A stretch of 33,992 nt of DNA from Thermoplasmata archaeon. GTDB taxonomy: Archaea > Thermoplasmatota > Thermoplasmata > Thermoplasmatales > GCA-001856825. The first letter of the stretch is position 1; every line of letters begins with the position of its first letter. Shown piece by piece: positions 17,107-26,797 of this stretch. The position numbers and the translations under genes are program-made. The notes under the pieces were generated by a model. The model was not told where the DNA came from. It was given only the letters and a program-made list of their open reading frames with translations, and ran no database searches. The DNA lies in the NCBI GenBank assembly GCA_023256475.1, contig JAGDXP010000023.1:1-33992 (forward strand). The letters are read 5' to 3'.

Positions 17107-18568
17107 TTATCCCAATTAGGTATATCAGGAATGTTGAAATAAATATTACAGTCACAAAGAGCTCAGATATTGCGTAAGCAACATTTATTTTTCTTAACAA
17201 GAACTCGTTATAGATTTCAACTGTTAAAGTCACGGTATTCTGAGTATAAACCGTTGCAATAGCTGAGAATTCCCCCATAATAGTTACGAATTCCAATGCG
17301 ACTATACCCATAAAGCTACTCCTTATCCTTCCTAGATAATAATATATTGTCGCTCCAATCCTAGAATCACCAAGTATAAAAGTAGAATTTCTCTCAGAAA
17401 ATGGTATGCGTAATATTGAATCTGAATAATTTCTGGCCATAAAAGGTAAAGAAATTGCAATGAATATCAATATTATGACATATGGCAAAGGTAAAAATGT
17501 TTGATAGATTAAGAAATATGAAAGAGCTATGGCAACCGGGGTAAGTGCGGTAGATGTTATAAAGATCAGATCCGATTTGTAACCAGAAATATCTGAAATT
17601 ACGAAAATTAATAGAAGTATAGATAAAATTACAGATATTGAGCTAAAAAGTAATGTATTTAACAGGGCTAACTTTATGGAATTTATATTCAATATTGATA
17701 GCAAATTCCAAAATGGAAAGCGTGAAAATAAGATGATTAGAGGAAGATAAAGGATGAATAAAATAATAGTTATTAAAACAAGAGCCACAAGTGATTTGAC
17801 TTTTGAAAATGCTTTAAAACTTGTTGGTTGAGAAATTGAGGGCATCTTAGAGATTATTAGATATGAAACAACAGGCAGAAGTAGAATAGAGAATTGAAGA
17901 ACAGCCATCGTGGACGCATTGGAAAAAGGGAAGGGACCTGGCATTATATACGTTCTCTTGAAGAGATAAATTAGTACCTCAAATGTCGAATACTCCGGAC
18001 CCCCTATTATTAAAGGTAGGCTAAATCCCTGAAAACACAGGATAAAAGTCAAAATGGCTCCGATCCACAGTCCCTTTGCTCCATTTCTTATGTATAATTT
18101 TATGAGCTGAATATCGGTAGCGCCCAATATTTTAGCCATCTGTATTTCTCTCTGATTTGTTCCCATGGCATATAGATATCCTAAAATTCCGACCATAGGA
18201 GCATTAAAAATAACGTTACCTAGAATTATTTCCATCAGGGGATTTTGAAGGCCAAATGCTGATATAATAGATATGGCAATTATTATCCCTGGCATTACAT
18301 ATGAAATGTACATTATGGCAATTATACCGTTAATTAATCTCCCATTATATACTAGAAGCAACACAGTAAGAATCAATCCAATTGCCAGAGATATTAAAGT
18401 TGAAGAAGAAGCCTGGATAATGGACTGCATTAGGGCCCTTTGAATCAGTAAAAAAATAAGATAATTGCTATGAAAATGCCATGCCTGAATACACAAAAAT
18501 ACTATAGGAAATAAAAATAATAGGATAAATAACCCAAAAAAAGTGAGATCATTTTGTTTCAATCTCAT
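17054..18568 (-). CDS. thiP: Thiamine ABC transporter, fused permease
   Basis: A 504-residue membrane protein with about twelve hydrophobic segments in two similar halves, the fused layout of ThiP and Fe3+-type permeases. Coupling-loop (EAA-type) regions that contact the ATPase are seen as AKILGATDIQLIKLYI near residue 144 and FILGDSRIGATIYYYLGRI near 395. The ATG at 18568 overlaps the thiB stop by 20 bases, so the three importer genes are tightly coupled. Length is close to bacterial ThiP. Substrate identity rests on the leader riboswitch and the binding-protein gene. Confidence 0.88.
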   Translation of the reverse strand: MRLKQNDLTFFGLFILLFLFPIVFLCIQAWHFHSNYLIFLLIQRALMQSIIQASSSTLISLAIGLILTVLLLVYNGRLINGIIAIMYISYVMPGIIIAISIISAFGLQNPLMEIILGNVIFNAPMVGILGYLYAMGTNQREIQMAKILGATDIQLIKLYIRNGAKGLWIGAILTFILCFQGFSLPLIIGGPEYSTFEVLIYLFKRTYIMPGPFPFSNASTMAVLQFSILLLPVVSYLIISKMPSISQPTSFKAFSKVKSLVALVLITIILFILYLPLIILFSRFPFWNLLSILNINSIKLALLNTLLFSSISVILSILLLIFVISDISGYKSDLIFITSTALTPVAIALSYFLIYQTFLPLPYVIILIFIAISLPFMARNYSDSILRIPFSERNSTFILGDSRIGATIYYYLGRIRSSFMGIVALEFVTIMGEFSAIATVYTQNTVTLTVEIYNEFLLRKINVAYAISELFVTVIFISTFLIYLIGISGKSGSKNFHTRNKQTV

Positions 18569-19634
18569 CCCACTCGAGCTCTAAATTTGACAGATTTGAA
18601 TAGATAAATGTATCATTGACGTATTGATTCAATGCTATTATCTGTACGGGACTGGGTATATATTGAAATACCTTGGGCAATGTTACCTGATCATTTACTG
18701 GAAACATCCATTCATTCAAGGGTATCTGATTCTGCACTTCACTTCCTAAAAACCAATTTACGAAAGCTTCATCTAAAGCTTTGTGAGTTGAAGAATTCAA
18801 TATACCTATCCCGAGTACTTCCATCCATGCATAGTAAGAATTTCCATATTTGAATGGGGTCGTACCTATAGGTGTATAATTAAAGTATTGGTTATATGCG
18901 GGATCTGTCAAGTATGAATAGAATAACTGCTTCTCTCCAGATTCAAATATATTGAACCCAGAGGACCAATCGTTAGTTATGTAGATGCTTTTTGCATTAA
19001 TCCAGAAATTTGTCCAGTTTTCCTTTAGAATATTTTCATAGAAGGCATACTCCTCAAGCAAGAATTCCTCACCTGTTATGCTGGTCAAAGGATTCTCCAC
19101 TATAAATTGAGAGCCTATGGAACTGTTGTAAAAGTCTGTTAAAGTTAAATTTCTAATAATGCTTAGCGGTAGAGGTCCGGTCAGGTTATAATCAGTCGTT
19201 AGAAAGGAATATTCGTATGGCACCACGTAACCCATGGAATCCATATATTTCATTGCTGTTTCATTTATATATGATTCATTGCTTACTGAATACTTATAGA
19301 AAAGACCAGATCTGTATGCAGCATAAGCATCAAGATTATTCAAACCTATAACAATATCGTACCCCTTTCCACCGGATTGTTCTACGGCATTAAGAAGATC
19401 TCCAGATGCGTTTTTTATTATTATGTTCACGTTATACCACTTTTCAAAATTCCCGAAAACATAGCTATAAGTTTCGTTGGGATTGGGACCATAATCTAAA
19501 AGTGTCGAATAGGTTAATATGGTAATTGTAACCTTTCCTTTATTTAGTATTTCAGGTTCTTCAAAATATACCAATCCTGCGACAACGAATATTATAGACA
19601 ATACTATAGCCGCAATATAATATATCCTTTTCAT
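18549..19634 (-). CDS. thiB: Thiamine-binding protein of the ABC importer
   Basis: A 361-residue extracellular solute-binding protein of the TbpA/ThiB type. Residues 5-25 form a hydrophobic N-terminal anchor with no lipobox cysteine, so it is probably membrane-tethered. After it come VTILTYSTLLDYGPNP, GYDIVIGLNNLDAY and a WMFPVND segment near the end, all matching thiamine-binding proteins. At least twelve N-x-S/T sequons are present, suggesting heavy N-glycosylation at the surface. The ATG at 19634 follows GGAGGGA, which is the 3' end of the TPP riboswitch, so thiamine pyrophosphate probably controls its translation. Confidence 0.92.
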   Translation of the reverse strand: MKRIYYIAAIVLSIIFVVAGLVYFEEPEILNKGKVTITILTYSTLLDYGPNPNETYSYVFGNFEKWYNVNIIIKNASGDLLNAVEQSGGKGYDIVIGLNNLDAYAAYRSGLFYKYSVSNESYINETAMKYMDSMGYVVPYEYSFLTTDYNLTGPLPLSIIRNLTLTDFYNSSIGSQFIVENPLTSITGEEFLLEEYAFYENILKENWTNFWINAKSIYITNDWSSGFNIFESGEKQLFYSYLTDPAYNQYFNYTPIGTTPFKYGNSYYAWMEVLGIGILNSSTHKALDEAFVNWFLGSEVQNQIPLNEWMFPVNDQVTLPKVFQYIPSPVQIIALNQYVNDTFIYSNLSNLELEWDEIETK

Positions 19635-19639
19635 TTATC

Positions 19640-19721
19640 TCCCTCCGCCAGTATTACCTGGATCAGGTTCTAAGGGTCGATCCTTTCAGGATCCTCTCAG
19701 CCCGTCACAACGAGCTCCCCC
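19640..19721 (-). promoter_or_regulatory. TPP (THI-box) riboswitch controlling thiBPQ
   Basis: The minus strand carries the full THI element. GGGGGAGC begins P2, CTGAGAGG is the pyrimidine-sensing core, GATCC and GGATC form the P3a hairpin, and CCTTAGAACCTGATC with the CCAG/CTGG hairpin forms the pyrophosphate-sensing arm. It closes with GGCGGAGGGA. That last segment also contains the Shine-Dalgarno sequence five bases before the thiB ATG, so TPP binding should hide the ribosome site. A TATA box at 19752-19764 puts the transcript start near 19732, just before the element. Class identity is clear; the switching mode is inference. Confidence 0.96.
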
Positions 19722-19751
19722 ACAGGACCTATCTACGGTATTGAAATTTGG

Positions 19752-19764
19752 TATTTATATATTT
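19752..19764 (-). promoter_or_regulatory. TATA box for the riboswitch-led thiamine operon
   Basis: The minus strand reads AAATATATAAATA, centred about 26 bases upstream of position 19732, which would start the RNA just before the TPP aptamer. The remaining stretch to guaB (19765-19840) shows no further clear element. Confidence 0.55.
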
Positions 19765-19841
19765 CATTAAATTATGGAAATCGAAATTAACATTCAATAG
19801 CGTGTAAGATCTTCTTACCTATTATGGATTCCATTTCCTAA

Positions 19842-21323
<1,482 letters not shown>

Positions 21324-21382
21324 TGAAATCCATCAAGAAATTTAGAAAGATTTATTAATCGTTTAAATTATAGTGTGACAGT

Positions 21383-22405
21383 ATGATAGGACCCCTGGAA
21401 CTGGTACAAAATTACGAGAAAGCTGCCAAGGAATTGATTGAAGAAGGCAAAACTGAAGCTGCTGGGAAAGAGCTAAAGAAGGCCATTTCTGCAATTCTGG
21501 ATCAACAGGATAATTTTGATCCGGACGAATTCCCAGGATTGGTCAAGATAATAGAAAATATTTTTGATGATTTCATTAAGATTGGTGATTTTGCCGGCAG
21601 TTATGATTCAATTGTACTTTTAAATGCATTTAGTTCAGATAAAAAAAGGGTGGAAAACAAATTTAATCAGTGGCTGAAAGAAGCTCCAAAAGCAATAGTT
21701 ACTCAATTTGAGCCGAGAATCTCAAAACTTGCACAAAAAAATCAATCGATAAAGCAGGCATGGGAATCATATAAATCTGGACAACCATCTGTTAGTGGGC
21801 CAAAGGAAATCGTAACCCTGAAAGGTCAGAATCAACCCCAGGAAATTAAGCAATCACAGGGGAATCAGATAGAAACGACGGCTCAGGAAAGAAAAGCAGA
21901 AGCAGGCCCACAAATCAATGCTCCAGCATCTCAACAAAACCAAGTGCAGATCGATAGTGTTATTAAATTAAAATTAACGCTTGCATCTACTGAGATTTCT
22001 AGGGGGAATTATGAGAATGCCTATCTTCTATTATCTGATATTTTAAAGGCCGATCCAAATAATCAGGAAGCAAAAAAACTATTAGAGGAAGTCCAGACAA
22101 AACGCAATCAATTGGAGCAAGAAAAGGCCGTAAATAATTTGATAAATTCCGCTGAACCAGCTTCAGATGATGAAAGGGAAGTTCTAAAACTATACTTCAA
22201 CAAAAATTGGAAGGATGCCAACGACCTGATAACAAAGGTTCTTGCTAAGGATAGAAATAATGCCAGATTATGGTATTTGAAGTCACAAATAGTCAAAAGA
22301 CTTGGGGATGAAAAAACTTCCCAAAATTTCGAATCTTTTGCTAAAAAGTTGGACCCTAAAATTCAGGATTCTAAAATGGCGCAGATTGTCAAAAATTTCC
22401 AATAG
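21383..22405 (+). CDS. TPR-like helical protein, unknown function
   Basis: A 340-residue protein in three parts. Residues 1-130 are charged and predicted helical. Residues 130-190 are a low-complexity linker rich in Gln, Pro and Ala. Residues 195-340 resemble tetratricopeptide repeats (EISRGNYENAYLLLSDILKADPNN and KNWKDANDLITKVLAKDRNN). No signal or membrane segment is present, so it is cytoplasmic and probably a protein-binding scaffold. It lies 59 bases after guaB with AT-rich promoter-like sequence (21350-21371) in between. I did not recognise a specific family. The low-complexity linker is unusual for this otherwise compact set of genes. Confidence 0.8.
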   Translation: MIGPLELVQNYEKAAKELIEEGKTEAAGKELKKAISAILDQQDNFDPDEFPGLVKIIENIFDDFIKIGDFAGSYDSIVLLNAFSSDKKRVENKFNQWLKEAPKAIVTQFEPRISKLAQKNQSIKQAWESYKSGQPSVSGPKEIVTLKGQNQPQEIKQSQGNQIETTAQERKAEAGPQINAPASQQNQVQIDSVIKLKLTLASTEISRGNYENAYLLLSDILKADPNNQEAKKLLEEVQTKRNQLEQEKAVNNLINSAEPASDDEREVLKLYFNKNWKDANDLITKVLAKDRNNARLWYLKSQIVKRLGDEKTSQNFESFAKKLDPKIQDSKMAQIVKNFQ

Positions 22406-22630
22406 ATAATGAAACCAAATTCTTTCATTTAATTTCTTTTACGTTGTGCTATAAGCAGGAAAATCATTTACTTGATCTTCTGGAATATTCAATTGATTTT
22501 TAATATGTTTAAATTACCCCCCTTTCGCTATTTGCATATGGTTCAAGTTTAAACAATATTGCCAAATAGAAAGTAAAAAACTTCCTTATGATAAAGTGAA
22601 TGAAAAGTTATAAAATAGATATTTAGTTGA
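22406..22630. other. Gap after the TPR-like gene, no gene seen
   Basis: About 225 bases of AT-rich sequence between the TPR-like gene and tRNA-Tyr. I find no convincing reading frame. A short T-rich run on the minus strand just past the tRNA (about 22605-22620) could end its transcript. Nothing else stands out. Confidence 0.5.
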
Positions 22631-22731
22631 TCCCGGCTGCCGGATTCGAACCAGCGACCTGTGGATAGCGGCGGTGCGCCGAAGCGCTGTCCCTCTACAG
22701 TCCACCGCTCTACCAACTGAGCTAAGCCGGG
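22631..22731 (-). tRNA. tRNA-Tyr (anticodon GTA) with intron
   Basis: The minus strand folds as a complete cloverleaf: a seven-pair acceptor stem (CCCGGCT with AGCCGGG), D stem GCTC/GAGC, anticodon stem GTGGA/TCCAC, T arm GCTGG-TTCGAAT-CCGGC and discriminator A. The anticodon loop reads CTGTAG, then a 28-base intron at 22667-22694, then A, giving GTA for tyrosine. The intron is at the canonical 37/38 position, removed in archaea by the splicing endonuclease at a bulge-helix-bulge. The mature length is 73. CCA is not encoded. A TATA-like box (AATTTTTATC, 22755-22764) lies about 29 bases upstream. Confidence 0.95.
22667..22694 (-). other. Intron of tRNA-Tyr
   Basis: A 28-base GC-rich insertion between bases 37 and 38 of the tRNA, with an internal CGCTTCGGCG hairpin. 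Because it begins with A and exon 2 also begins with A, the cut could shift by one base with the same product. Confidence 0.85.
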
Positions 22732-22754
22732 TAATTTGGTAATAATTGGATGTA

Positions 22755-22764
22755 GATAAAAATT
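22755..22764 (-). promoter_or_regulatory. TATA-like promoter of tRNA-Tyr
   Basis: AATTTTTATC on the minus strand, centred about 29 bases before the first base of the tRNA. It is the only TATA-like element in the 100-base gap shared with the divergent sepF gene at a suitable distance. Confidence 0.45.
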
Positions 22765-22834
22765 TCCTTTTAATTCGTGCCATTAAAAGAAATATTAATA
22801 TTCTTGCATATTATTTCTATCCGGTGAATTTAAA

Positions 22835-23215
22835 ATGCCAATGCCATTCAGAAAAAAACCATCATTGAGGCCCGAGGGTAGGGGTAAGGAACCTAGGAAA
22901 TACATTGATCTTTCAGAGATGGATTCCAACGTAAATGCTGCTGGAGCTACTCAAATGTATGTTAAATTTGCTGAAATTAACAAGTTTGAGGATATTGGTT
23001 TCTTCAGTCAAATAGTAGACGATGGCGATGTACTTATCTTAGACTATGGGGCGATGCAGGGCGATGAGCTTCAATTGAAAAGAATAATCAGTGAATTAAA
23101 GAGATCTGCAACCGAAACAAACGGTGACGTAGTATCATTTGGGGGTAAATACATAGTTGTAACTCCGAGGGGAGTAAAAATACAGAGAGAGAAGATAAAG
23201 CCACCAGAAATTTAA
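22835..23215 (+). CDS. sepF: Cell division protein SepF
   Basis: A 126-residue SepF, which in archaea anchors FtsZ to the membrane. The N-terminal MPMPFRKK is a short amphipathic-type membrane-binding peptide. A linker follows, then the SepF core from about residue 40 (YVKFAEINKFEDIGFFSQIVDDGDVLILDYGAMQ, quoted in parts: FAEINKFEDI and GDVLILDYGAM), ending GGKYIVVTPRGVKI. FtsZ is at 10330-11391, so the two known division genes are about 12 kb apart. GGTGA at about 22823-22827 is a weak ribosome site before the ATG. Length is typical. Confidence 0.93.
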   Translation: MPMPFRKKPSLRPEGRGKEPRKYIDLSEMDSNVNAAGATQMYVKFAEINKFEDIGFFSQIVDDGDVLILDYGAMQGDELQLKRIISELKRSATETNGDVVSFGGKYIVVTPRGVKIQREKIKPPEI

Positions 23216-23260
23216 TCTAAATTTTATTATAACCTTTAAAATTATCTGATTCTCGTACTT

Positions 23261-23295
23261 TGACTCAGATTACTGAGCCATGAATCAATGAGTCA
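23261..23295. repeat. Inverted repeat TGACTCA...TGAGTCA before hppA
   Basis: TGACTCA (23261-23267) and its complement TGAGTCA (23289-23295) are separated by 21 bases. A nested CTCAG-ATTA-CTGAG hairpin (23264-23277) offers an alternative fold. It lies in the 146-base gap between sepF and hppA and could be an operator or an RNA hairpin. The role is unknown. Confidence 0.4.
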
Positions 23296-23361
23296 TCATT
23301 TAATCTGTTCTCATTTATTTTTCAATAATAAGAATTATTAATTATTTTATTATCACCCCCC

Positions 23362-25440
23362 ATGATTATAAGCGAGCTAACCTGGGAACTATTCGTATTG
23401 ATATCAGCTCTTCTCGGTTTACTATATGCAGGAATTCAATCTTATTTATTGCTCAAGATTCCTGTAACTGAAGAAAAACCACTAACCATCGCTAAGTCTA
23501 TAATGGAAGGATCAAATGCCTTCATGAAGAGGCAGTACAGATCTATATTTACATTTGCAGTGATCTTAGCAGTTCTAATATTCGTTGCATTCTACTACTC
23601 CGAAGGATTCAGCGATGCTTGGAAAGTGACACTTGGATTTTTAGTTGGAGCAATTGGATCGGCAGCAGCAGGACTCATCGGTATGAATATTTCAATCAGG
23701 GCCAATGTTAGAACTGCCATAACAGCGAAGAAGGGACTTAATCCAGCTCTAAGATTGGCATTTAGAGGGGGAACAGTAACTGGATTAAGTGTAGCTTCAT
23801 TGGCCTTATTGGGACTTATAATATTTTACATGTGGTTCGGGAACCCCCAACTCATGGTCGGTTACATATTTGGAGCCTCCTTGGTTAGTCTTTTTGCAAG
23901 AGTTGGAGGCGGAATTTATACCAAGGGTGCAGATGTTGGAGCTGACCTTGTGGGTAAGGTAGAAGCTGGAATCCCAGAGGATGATCCAAGGAATCCAGCT
24001 GTTATTGCAGATAATGTTGGGGATAATGTTGGTGATTGTGCTGGCATGGGGGCTGATCTATTCGAAACCTATGTGGTAACAGCCCTATCGTCAATGTTGC
24101 TTGCTTATCTTATTTATCTTTCCTACCCATCTGTGATTGGACAGAATGGAGTTATACTTCCCCTTGTAATTGGTGGATTTGCTATACTTGCAACAATTAT
24201 AGGTACATTCTTCGTTAGAAAGAATGAAAAAGAGAGAATAATGAGGGCTCTTTACAAAGGCTTAATTGCAACAGTTATCATTTCAGCGGTATTCTTCTAC
24301 ATAGCTGACTACTACCTAATGAAAGGCAATGTTGCCATATACGTTGATAGCCTAGTGGGGATAGTCATAATGCTTATAATGGTCTATATAACTGAGTACT
24401 ATACTTCTGAGAGATATGCTCCTGTGGCCAAGATAGCAAAGGCTTCTGTTACAGGTACGGGAACAAACATAATTACAGGTCTAGCTTATGGGCTGCAGGC
24501 AGTGTTCATCCCAGCAATTGTGATTGTAGCAGGTATCATCATTTCTTATGGAATAACATTTTATTCCTTTGGACAGAATGCACAGATGGGATTATATGGT
24601 ATTGCAATCGCTGCCGCATCAATGCTTTCAGCTACTGGAATAATAATATCAATCGATTCCTATGGACCCATAACAGATAACGCTGGCGGTATAGCTGAAA
24701 TGTCGGGATTTGATGAAAAGACCAGGAAGGAAGTAACTGATCCCTTGGATGCTGTGGGAAATACAACAAAAGCTGTCACAAAGGGTTATGCTATTGGAAG
24801 TGCAGCATTAGCTGCCTTGACACTATTTGCGGCCTACAAGACAGTGATTTCATCACAATTCCCCCAGATTGAAATAGACAATCCACTCGTAGTTTCAGGT
24901 CTGATAATAGGAGCAGCTCTTCCTTTCTTCTTTACCTCGTTCCTCATGAATGCCGTTGGAAAAGCTGCCTTTGCAATAGTCGAAGAAGTAAGAAGGCAAT
25001 TTAGGGAAAAACCGAAGATACTTGAATGGCAAGACAAACCTGACTATGGAAAGGCAGTTGATATAGTAACAAAGGAAGCCTTAAGGCAACTAATGGTACC
25101 TGCCATCATTGCAGTTCTAACTCCAATACTGGTGGGATTTGTACTGGGTCCTCTTGCACTTGCAGGAGTATTGCTTGGCGTAATACTGTCCGGATTCCCC
25201 TTGGCTATAATGATGACAGTTGGAGGAGGTGCATGGGATAATGCAAAGAAATACATTGAACAGGGCAATTACGGTGGCAAAGGATCAGAAGCCCATAAGG
25301 CAGCAGTAGTTGGTGACACTGTAGGAGATGCAACAAAAGATACGGCTGGACCAGCCATCAATCCTCTCGTGAAAGTTGTCAATACTATTTCTATATTATT
25401 TGTGGTAATAATATTGACACACTATCTGATACATCTATAA
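23362..25440 (+). CDS. hppA: Membrane H+-translocating pyrophosphatase, K+-independent type
   Basis: A 692-residue integral membrane pump with about 16 hydrophobic segments that uses pyrophosphate hydrolysis to move protons out of the cell. The substrate motif DVGADLVGKVEAG is at residues 191-203 and is followed by DNVGDNVGDCAGMGADLFE. The segment GNTTKAVTKG places Lys at 470 and Thr at 473; in this family Lys at that site (instead of Ala) marks enzymes that do not need potassium. C-terminal motifs VVGDTVGDATKDTAGPA are complete. The start ATG at 23362 directly precedes the first helix. The stop overlaps the convergent folP stop by six bases. Confidence 0.96.
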   Translation: MIISELTWELFVLISALLGLLYAGIQSYLLLKIPVTEEKPLTIAKSIMEGSNAFMKRQYRSIFTFAVILAVLIFVAFYYSEGFSDAWKVTLGFLVGAIGSAAAGLIGMNISIRANVRTAITAKKGLNPALRLAFRGGTVTGLSVASLALLGLIIFYMWFGNPQLMVGYIFGASLVSLFARVGGGIYTKGADVGADLVGKVEAGIPEDDPRNPAVIADNVGDNVGDCAGMGADLFETYVVTALSSMLLAYLIYLSYPSVIGQNGVILPLVIGGFAILATIIGTFFVRKNEKERIMRALYKGLIATVIISAVFFYIADYYLMKGNVAIYVDSLVGIVIMLIMVYITEYYTSERYAPVAKIAKASVTGTGTNIITGLAYGLQAVFIPAIVIVAGIIISYGITFYSFGQNAQMGLYGIAIAAASMLSATGIIISIDSYGPITDNAGGIAEMSGFDEKTRKEVTDPLDAVGNTTKAVTKGYAIGSAALAALTLFAAYKTVISSQFPQIEIDNPLVVSGLIIGAALPFFFTSFLMNAVGKAAFAIVEEVRRQFREKPKILEWQDKPDYGKAVDIVTKEALRQLMVPAIIAVLTPILVGFVLGPLALAGVLLGVILSGFPLAIMMTVGGGAWDNAKKYIEQGNYGGKGSEAHKAAVVGDTVGDATKDTAGPAINPLVKVVNTISILFVVIILTHYLIHL

Positions 25441-26520
25441 TTCTTTCAATTTTTTGATTAATTTTATTATTTTTAAATTTTCAACTGGATCGTGAACCCT
25501 TATAAAATCAGCACCATTCATAATTGATACTGTGTTCATTATAACGGTTGAGCATAACCTCTCATCAGCATTCTCATTAAGTATCTTGCCTAAAAATGAT
25601 TTCCTCGATAGCCCCATGAGCAAAAAATAACCCATTTTCATCTCTTCAAGATACTTTATTATCATTAGATTGTCTTCCACTCTCTTGCCGAAGCCTATTC
25701 CAGGATCCAAAATTATGTTATCCAATATTCCTAATCTCTCTGCGCGCCTCAATCTATCCATGAAAAATGAAATTATTTCCAAAATAACATTTTCATATTG
25801 TGGATTATCTTGCATAGTTTTAAAATCTCCTTTGCTATGCATTATTATTATCGGAACATCATATTTCTTCGCCAAAATTCCCATTTCCTTAGATTCCAAA
25901 CCCTTAACATCATTTATTATGTGAGAACCAAGCTCGAGGGCCTTCATTTGAGTTTCTGGCTTATACGAGTCAACAGATACAATGAATCCTTCATCTATGA
26001 AAAATTTCAGTGGTTCCTTTATCCTGGCCCATTCATCCGCAGATGAAACTGGGATACTACCAGGCCTCGTACTCTCTCCTCCTATGTCAATTATTTTAAC
26101 TCCAATGCTCTTTAAGTTTTGGGAGATTTCTTCAATCTTATCCATTCCAACTCTGCTTTTTTCGTAGAATGAATCTGTTGTAAAATTCAGAATCGCCATA
26201 AGCTCGGGAGGATCTACAATCCAATCATTTCCTCTGATTCTCAGATTCCTATGGGATCTATACCATTTGAAGGGTTCTTTTTCCCCAAATAAATCTAAGA
26301 AATTGTCAAAAGACTTTTCGGGAATTTGATATAAGTATTTTTGTTCCTTGATTAACTGGTTTTCTCTATCATAGCCGATCTCTTTACCTATATCCTGCCA
26401 TGAAAAAAGATATTTCATGCCTGATTTTAATTCAGAATCATCGAAACCAAGATATTTCGAAACGAATTCTCTATTTTTGATAATGTAGGAATTAGACTTC
26501 CAATATTGAGAACTGTGCAT
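25435..26520 (-). CDS. folP: Dihydropteroate synthase with N-terminal extension
   Basis: A 361-residue protein whose last 240 residues are a complete dihydropteroate synthase, which joins p-aminobenzoate to a pterin. Motifs in order: NFTTDSFYE, IDIGGESTRPGS, INDVKG, MHSKGDFKTMQ, LDPGIGFGKR, GLSRKSFLGKIL and RVHDP. About 120 residues precede the barrel and match nothing I recognise. The frame opens at 26559; I choose the ATG at 26520, which overlaps the DUF424 gene by 29 bases. An ATG at 26418 would give a shorter extension. Other folate genes are not in the window. Confidence 0.9.
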   Translation of the reverse strand: MHSSQYWKSNSYIIKNREFVSKYLGFDDSELKSGMKYLFSWQDIGKEIGYDRENQLIKEQKYLYQIPEKSFDNFLDLFGEKEPFKWYRSHRNLRIRGNDWIVDPPELMAILNFTTDSFYEKSRVGMDKIEEISQNLKSIGVKIIDIGGESTRPGSIPVSSADEWARIKEPLKFFIDEGFIVSVDSYKPETQMKALELGSHIINDVKGLESKEMGILAKKYDVPIIIMHSKGDFKTMQDNPQYENVILEIISFFMDRLRRAERLGILDNIILDPGIGFGKRVEDNLMIIKYLEEMKMGYFLLMGLSRKSFLGKILNENADERLCSTVIMNTVSIMNGADFIRVHDPVENLKIIKLIKKLKEL

Positions 26521-26797
26521 GTGGTACGCCCCCAATAACAAGTATTCGGGTTCTGTCAATAAAGCCGGCTTTTATTGCGGCCTCTACCGCCCTATTTCCT
26601 ACGATATTGGCAACGGTACAGAGGCTGAATAATTCAATGAACTGCTGTTCATTCACCAGCTGTCCCTTGTAGAAACCTTCGCTGACCTTTATTTTGTATT
26701 TTCCTTCCTTAAATTCCAAGCCTATAAGTTCTTCATCGGCTGCTGCAAGCAAAATCTCATTTGATGTCCTGTAAATCTTAGTCCATATCAAATTCAA
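26492..26797 (-). CDS. DUF424 family protein
   Basis: A 101-residue member of the archaeal DUF424 family, function unknown. It is recognised by WTKIYRTSNEILLAAADEEL, the central VSEGFYKGQLV and the C-terminal NIVGNRAVEAAIKAGFID followed by IGGVPHAQ. The start is a TTG whose last bases form the mcm stop (TTGA), so it is coupled to mcm; a second TTG lies two codons on. Linkage to mcm or translation-related genes may hint at a role in information processing, but this is inference. Confidence 0.88.
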   Translation of the reverse strand: MNLIWTKIYRTSNEILLAAADEELIGLEFKEGKYKIKVSEGFYKGQLVNEQQFIELFSLCTVANIVGNRAVEAAIKAGFIDRTRILVIGGVPHAQFSILEV

